Source of the DNA: Pelecanus crispus
Lineage: Eukaryota > Chordata > Aves > Pelecaniformes > Pelecanidae
DNA: 64,000 bases
Assembly (NCBI RefSeq): GCF_030463565.1
Contig: NC_134643.1
Span: 8,788,657-8,852,656, forward strand
Reading direction: 5' to 3'
Position numbers and translations under genes: made by a program. Each line of letters opens with the position of its first letter. Positions within the stretch are counted from its first letter, which is position 1. This document shows positions 57,701 through 64,000 of the stretch, one piece after another. Under the pieces are notes generated by a model. The model had not been told where the DNA came from and made no database searches. It saw nothing but the letters and a program-made list of their open reading frames with translations.

Positions 57701-60700
57701 ATGTCTTCCTCTTTCCACTTGAGAACTGGGTTTTTTTTGGGAAATGCACAGTTCCATAGTTTAAGAAGTAGCTGTACTTAAAAGAAGAAACACAGTACCA
57801 AGTATCAGTTCTCTGTTACTTACTGGAAGAATCTCAAAGGTCTGTAGTGTTCCACTGTTTAGTGTTATTGTCTCAGAGTCAACAGTAGCAGCAGGGGAAT
57901 CAGTTGAAGCTGCAAAAGGAAGAAAAAAAAAGAAAAAGTAGGTAAACCAAAATGTTTCAGCCCTGCAGAGAGCATAATATACTATAATACTACATAGCAG
58001 GGTACTGTTAATTCCAGTAATAAGAAAACTGGCTACAATCCTAATGACAAGGTTCTCTAATTGGTACCCAAGATACAATACTATTTAAAGAGGGCATTCT
58101 ACAATCCAAAAGAGCAAAAGAAAGAAAGAAAGTATCGTTTTAGTGCACAGGGATAAAAGCAGACAAAGTTATCTGATGTGATCTAATTACTTTTTGTAAT
58201 GAGATTCATAAGAGGTTCTGCTATAATTATATCCTTTGGATCATGTATTATTGGTTTTAAACTGGTGTCAGGTTTAATATTGCTATGTTTCCTACAGACC
58301 TTTTTTTTTTTTTAATTTTTAACCTTTTCTGTCCTCCACAGTATGACCACCACTGTGAAACATCAGGTGCTCCCCAAGATATTTGCCTACCCTGTGTGTT
58401 ATGATTGCAATGTATCAAAGCTGTAAGTATTCTTACTAGAAGTGTGTAATTATTTATGCAATTATCGCCATTAATTCTAAAAGTAACAAAGAGAAGCACT
58501 GAAAACAGTTTACATGTCAGACATTTCAAGATCAGGTCCAAACAGCTCATACTCAAGGCTTTATAAGGTATCAAAAAACCTATTCAGAACCATAATTATG
58601 ATTTTTACTTACTCTTAAAAACCTCCCAAGTTCCAGAAAGCTGGAGGCAAATTAATACTTTTCCTGGGATTATGCAGTAATTCCATAAATACCAAAAGGG
58701 CAAAAGACCTACATCATGACAGCAGTGCTCCAAGCACTGGAAACCTGGCTATCTCAGACTCTGTGGCTTCAAGGTAGACTGATTTTGGTCTCTTAAGAAG
58801 ATACAAACTCCGATTTTAAAGCTTTTATTATTGTAGTGGCATGTTTAAGGTTTCCTGCTGCAGATTTCCTGGCACGTAGTAGCAGACACCTGTAAAGTGT
58901 GGCTTGTCTGTTACCTAGCCAGTTATGTTCATGAAGCTTACAGGAATTACCCCTTGCAAACCTTGAGCCTTCTATCAAATGCAGCTGAAACTGGCTAATG
59001 GGTTCAGCTCTCAGGAGATTGGGAAACAGACAGAGAAGACACTACACAAAACTCACTTGGATTACACGAACAGAAATTCTTCAGGAAAGCAGACTAAAAT
59101 GGGGAAAAAGGCTTGTTCGGCAGACAGGGGCAAGTGACATCACAAAATAACCATTCCCAGATTCAATTCAGAAAGGACTAAAGGTTACAGAATACCAGCA
59201 CTTTTTGCCTGCTCATCAAAACCCAATAGCTTTGACCAAGCTTGGTTGAAAATATGAGACCATTGATGTTTTACTACAGATAAAAAGTTCTTCGCTTGGT
59301 ATTGCGTGACATTTTAATTAAGAAATAAACCAGATAAAATGAAGATGGCACTTAGTAGATTAGGATAGGCTAATACAATCAAATTGTAAACAAAATCTTG
59401 TCTACCAAATGCCTATCTGGTCATAGTCTGAATAGGCAGTTCTTAGCCTGATTAACTAATTTTGCCATCAGCAAGACTGAAGCACTAAATTTTCCAAATA
59501 AAATTCACAAATGACAAACAGTGCAAAATAGTAGACAATGGAGACGACAGGCTGCATATGGGGTGACCAGATTGGAGTGACTGGAGTTACTTAATAAGAT
59601 CAGTTCTAAAAACAAACAAGAAGCACTACAATCAAAGTAGACCTGGTAATAAATGTTTGATAATGAGCAAAGTTCATCCTTAAGAGGATGGGAAGCACCA
59701 ACTTAAAAAAAAAATACAGCAGTTAGAGCAGATCATCAGTGTGACTCAGCAGCTAATACTTTCCAGAGTGTTTGTGCCTAGAAATAACTGCATAATACAG
59801 AGCAGGACTAGAAAAACACATTATACACCTTGCCTTCAGTGTCCTTCATCAGAACTTAGGGACAGCAGTGTATATATTTTACAAAAGGAGATCTTGTACA
59901 TGATATTCATTGTTCTGGACAAGAGCTACCAGAAGAAACTTAAGGAATAAACACATGTATATATATACACGCACACACACACACTGCATTTTCATTAAGA
60001 GGCTTGCGTATATGCGCTATATGGCAAGGTCTTGTGTGCATGCAGACACCTACAACCCCTATGTCCAGGCACTCCAATTGCAGCCTCTTGGTACTACTGT
60101 CACAGTAATATCTACGTTTGCCTAACGAAGTTAGAAACGGGTAAATGGAATCCAGAAACCCTTAATCTGAAGTTACGGGAAAACCAAAGCAGAATTAGTA
60201 AAATTCTTTAAGACATGCCCACTCCTCCTTCACCACCTTAACATAAGAAAGCTTCAGGTTTCGTTAGAGGACAGCAAGTTGTTTGTTTCAGCTACTTACA
60301 GACATGCGTAATCTGGACTGGAATCTGCAAAGCTGCCATAGGACTTGGTGCGTTCCCTGTGTTCTCCTCTAAGCGAGCCACTCGAATCTGCACGTGCTGA
60401 ACCCCCGAACTGGAATTAGCATTTGGTAATCCACTTCCAGATTTGTTCTCCGAAAGCTGGTGCCCTGGATTGTTTTTTTGGTTCTCATGGAGTTGTTTAA
60501 GACCCTTTATCAGCACTGAGAGAAAGAATACTTATGCTAAAGCATGTTGAAGATGCACATTTGAAATTCTGCTTGTGAGATTTATCCAAGATGGAAAAAG
60601 TAACCAAAAATCCTTCTGAATTTGGAACCTAAACAATTTACAGAGATATATCAACTAGAAAAAACATAAAACACATTTATAGTCAACTACTGGAGTGAAC

Positions 60701-63700
60701 TTGATTTTCTCAAGGAACCGAGACATTTTAGGACACTTGGGGCAAAAAAAAAGAAAAGCTCATAAAATTTTGCACCTCTCTAAGAACATGTATGGTACAT
60801 CCCCAAGTTAAAATCAAGTGCCAGTATCACTAGCTGTGTAATGCTGCTATCAGAAATAAACCCCCCAATCTTACAAAAGATGGAAGTGGATTTGTTCAAG
60901 AGGTTGACCAAAGTGTCACTGGAAATAGGGAGCAAGAGACAGAATTAATCCCTCAGCGCCTACACTGCAATTCTTTGTGCATGAAGCAGCCCACTGCTCC
61001 AATAAAAATGCCCACCTTTCTTCCTTATGATCTCTCTCGTCCCACTGAGGGAGTACTTGACATATATAAGGTTACAAAAGCTGAGGCCTCTGCTTTTCTA
61101 CCACTCAATACAGCTAATTGCTAAACATCTCCCACTATTGACAGCATGACATTTTGTCTGTGGAAAGAGAGGGGATCCTGTTGATGCAGTGGTGTATTTA
61201 AACTATCAATTATTTGATGCAACAACTGTCTATTAAGTATGGTTTATACCATATTAAGCATTACAGGCCTACCCTCTCAACTGCACCCTCCAAGCATGAC
61301 TAATATATAACTACACTGACGACCACAGCAGAAGTGTCCATTAAATTACACCTTTCATTATGACATGACTAATCTCTCTGATTTTTTTTTTCCTCTCCCC
61401 AAGACAGAAGAAAGGAGGACTGAAGGTCATGGAGACTGAAATACCCTTTGGCTCAGGCACCAGTTTCTCTGACCAAGAATGAGAGCTATGAGACATGTAT
61501 CTGCGGAGCTTTATACTCCCAATTCCTCCTCTCCTCCTCGCTGTGCAGCTAATAGATCTAGGTTCTGTATACAGCTAAGGTTCAGCACCTCACACAAATT
61601 ACATTTTAACATTTTAAAGGTAACATCTGACCTGAGATGATACTGTTAGGCTCCAGATACATATCCTCTTCCACCTGAAGAGGTCACTGCCCTCCATACC
61701 AAAGATCATCATCATCTGAGATCTGCCAGCTGAGCTGCTTATATACACGCTCTCACTTTAGCCAAAGTAAGGGGAGTTGGCAAAATCTACTGTTTAGTTG
61801 TATACGTCAGCTTGGCTTGTTTCAACTGAAACACTTAAGGATTGCTTGTAGGAGCAATTCAGCCAGCAGATCCAAGGGGCCAGTAACTTCCAGCAAAGCA
61901 GCAATGTGCTCTTTGGCCAGAAATGCTGTAAGTAGACAATAAAATGCAGCCTTATTCCTTTGACATTTGTGAAAGGAGTTTTCAGAAGAGAAGTGTGCAA
62001 GTAGTACATTACCAGGGAATGAAACATCTTTGTGGTTTGCAATCTGTCTTTTAATGGTCCACCATTTACTCCGAAGCCATTGTGGTGAGCGGACACTACT
62101 CCATCCTTCAGCTAGCAAATCCCAATTGATGTCATTTTCATCAGAAACTTCAAGTTCCGCTATCCTGGCAGGATACAGAAAATATTTACCTGTTAGAAAC
62201 TACCCTCCAGACTGGAAGGGATGTTGTACATCTCCGGTCTTGTCACACGTAACAGCGGCAAAATGGCATGCTAGTGAATGGTCCACCAGAGCTCATGAAT
62301 CGACACAGGCTTCCAAGGCTCCACGCTGCCAGAGGTCAAGCAGAATCATAAACAGAAGATGGACTAGACCTGTTAGATGATCCAGTCCATCTCCTTGCCA
62401 TGCAGGATTATTCTCCTTATTTACACATACATTAGGGCTTTGATCAGATTATTGTGAAGCATTCCAAATGATAGTACTTGCATCTTTTCTCTTTGGAAAA
62501 CCATTCCCCAAACATATCTCCAAGGCCGGAAATATTTCCTGAGATTCACTCTGAACTTTCACTTAATTAATTTCATGTTATGATATTTACTTCTGTTTTC
62601 TCCTAAGTAACACTCAACCATCCTTAACAGCTTTTTGCCTCCTCTCAGATGCTTCTTAGCCAAAGTAGATGAAGTTAACTACAGTATTAAACAGTTTCTC
62701 ATAAATCAATCCCATTAGGCTCTCCAGGTAAGGGACAGTCTTCACGTAATTTTGGCAGATGTTATGCACATACTGGATTCTACCAGAATCTGTCTGAATA
62801 CTATAAATATCTCCGAATTGCCTCCAGCTCATGTGTACCTGGAGCATATGAAAGAGAGGTGAACAGTGAGAGGGAAAAAATTTTTGTGAAAGTTAAGAAA
62901 AGTTCTCTTCACAAAGCAAGAAAGAGCACTAAATACTCGTGCTAGCTAAAAACCCAACAACAAAAAAAAAACCCAAAAAACAAAAAGGGAAAAAAGAAAA
63001 AAGCTACCCAAACCAAACTACCCTGTAGGATGAATTAAAGATATCTGGACAGACCAAAAGAGATACCATTTGTACAGAAATATTAAGAATTATAACCAGA
63101 TAACCAGCACATTCTGAAATGTGGAATCAGGTTCCTCATTTTGAGTTCAAGTCAAACAGCTTCAGTGAATTAGTAAATATTGCTCTGTAAATAATGTTTA
63201 GATTCCCTAAATGTCTTGGCTTTTTATTCCCAACCCAAACTACCAACCCATAAAAATCCACTGGCTAAAAAGCCTGAGTTAAAGGCATTCAGAATGGGAG
63301 GACGACTGGAGAGAGCAAAAGATTTCCAAAGTTACTACCAGGTTGCCAGTTCAAATGTAGTCAAAGATGCTATCCAATCAGTGTTTGGTGGCCTACATGA
63401 AATTAATTTGCAGTCTAGGTTTAGTTCTTTGCAGACAAGATGTCCACACATCACAGACACCACCACACTTGACCCTTGTTGGTCATCTCAGCAGAGAGGC
63501 CAAGGACTGAACGGGCAGGGAGACTGAACTACCCTCCAGTTAAGGGTTAAAGCGCATTGGTGGGGCAACGTGTGGGAAGCTTGCACGGTTGCTGCCTGTG
63601 CTGTACCTTTTATGTGGAATAAAGAAGACTTCAGTCTCCAGGGTTTTCAATCTGACACCTTTCACGAACACTAACATTCACTAAAAAAACAAAAAACAAA

Positions 63701-64000
63701 AAATATGTTCAATAATAAATCTCTGGGAACTGTAAACACAGCAGTGATTTTTGGAGGGTTCTAGAGTTTTTAGTGTCTAAGAAACCAGCAAAAGGGACCC
63801 CAATGGAATCCCGCTAGCATCATGTATTACAAACCTTTAAAAGTAACTAAAAAAAACAAACCTCAAGATCAGATTTATCTCATCTTCCTTGGTCCACTCA
63901 GTGCCCCCACTTTGTTTCCAGTTGAGATAGTTGAGCCATTTAGAGCGGCACTGCTTTTCAGAGCGCGTCCCAACCCGTTCTGCTACGGCAGCCCACGAGA
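51793..64000 (-). CDS. DMTF1: DMTF1 (DMP1), C-terminal eight exons, 465 residues; 5' part outside
   Basis: Cyclin D-binding Myb-like transcription factor that activates ARF and so p53. Exons, transcript order: 64000-63862 (cut by window edge), 62164-62013, 60515-60300, 57909-57824, 57193-57032, 56100-55714, 52868-52721, 51902-51793. All have GT-AG borders and consistent phases. First come Myb-like repeats: SWAAVAERVGTRSEKQCRSK WLNYL, then TEWTKEDEINLILR and WSSVRSPQWLRSKWWTIKRQ. The Ser/Thr/acidic activation region follows (VQHVQIRVARLEE, QIIVHALSPEHLLNTSDNVT, VMVRTEEEISDASLKQEE, PTIEEQVDQPTIDDETVLIV), ending DSKDVEDLVSCH. Human DMTF1 ends DSKDVEDLVNCH. Introns carry one bipartite CR1-tailed repeat and a TA/CA microsatellite and are otherwise unremarkable. 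Open frames inside the introns are not genes. Confidence 0.96.
56752..56921 (+). repeat. Bipartite CR1-tailed repeat, copy B
   Basis: Matches 5384-5550 over its whole length: tagttttactttcattaaaa, aatccagccaccaagccagg, tacccttaattgg, gtggtggacttggtagtgtt, ggttggactggatgatctta, ending with a better preserved attctacgattctatga tail. It lies in a DMTF1 intron, antisense to the gene. The non-CR1 left half is shared between the copies, so it was mobilised together with the CR1 tail. Confidence 0.75.
59955..59984. repeat. TA/CA dinucleotide microsatellite
   Basis: Alternating tg/ta then ca units (tgtatatatatacacgcaca and further ca repeats) in a DMTF1 intron. Confidence 0.85.

Noticed and set aside
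1-64000. Possibility of a previously undescribed gene system, CRISPR array or integrated virus with intact genes
   Set aside because: Everything coding that could be verified belongs to five known vertebrate genes. The remaining structure is CR1, LTR-like fossils and simple or tandem repeats.

Overview
This window is vertebrate nuclear DNA, almost certainly from a bird. It has spliced genes with GT-AG introns, CpG-island promoters, compact introns, and many CR1 LINE fragments with the avian 3' tail (attctatga-type repeats). No bacterial, CRISPR or phage-type system is present. Five host genes were identified by reading exons against remembered protein families, and exon phases were checked by hand. 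No database search was run.

Layout, left to right. (1) 1-1069 (+): last intron and final coding exon of SUV39H2 (H3K9 methyltransferase), then its 3' UTR. (2) 6225-19463 (-): complete DCLRE1C/Artemis, 14 coding exons joining without a frame break into 712 residues, tail-to-tail with SUV39H2. (3) 19.06-19.85 kb: a CpG island that starts DCLRE1C leftward and probably MEIG1 rightward. It holds a near-ideal RFX X-box. (4) 22.06-26.34 kb (+): MEIG1, two coding exons giving the standard 88 residues, plus an upstream exon that extends the open frame. (5) 26.3-40.5 kb: a gene-poor spacer with CR1 and LTR-like fossils. (6) 40.5-41.0 kb: a 30-bp-period minisatellite next to the TMEM243 CpG island. (7) 41317-50166 (+): complete TMEM243, 4 coding exons, 118 residues. 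(8) 51793-64000 (-): the C-terminal 465 residues of DMTF1, 8 exons, running off the right edge and tail-to-tail with TMEM243.

The genes are not one pathway. DCLRE1C opens hairpins and trims ends in V(D)J recombination and non-homologous end joining. MEIG1 works in spermatid manchette/flagellum assembly. SUV39H2 is a testis-enriched heterochromatin methyltransferase. DMTF1 is a Myb-like activator of the ARF-p53 axis. TMEM243 is a small membrane protein of unclear function. The SUV39H2-DCLRE1C-MEIG1 block corresponds to human 10p13 and TMEM243-DMTF1 to human 7q21, so the spacer spans a synteny junction relative to human.

The points most worth checking are the in-frame upstream MEIG1 exon, the X-box in the shared promoter, the 90-bp higher-order structure of the minisatellite, a bipartite CR1-tail element present twice, and the nearly abutting TMEM243/DMTF1 3' ends.
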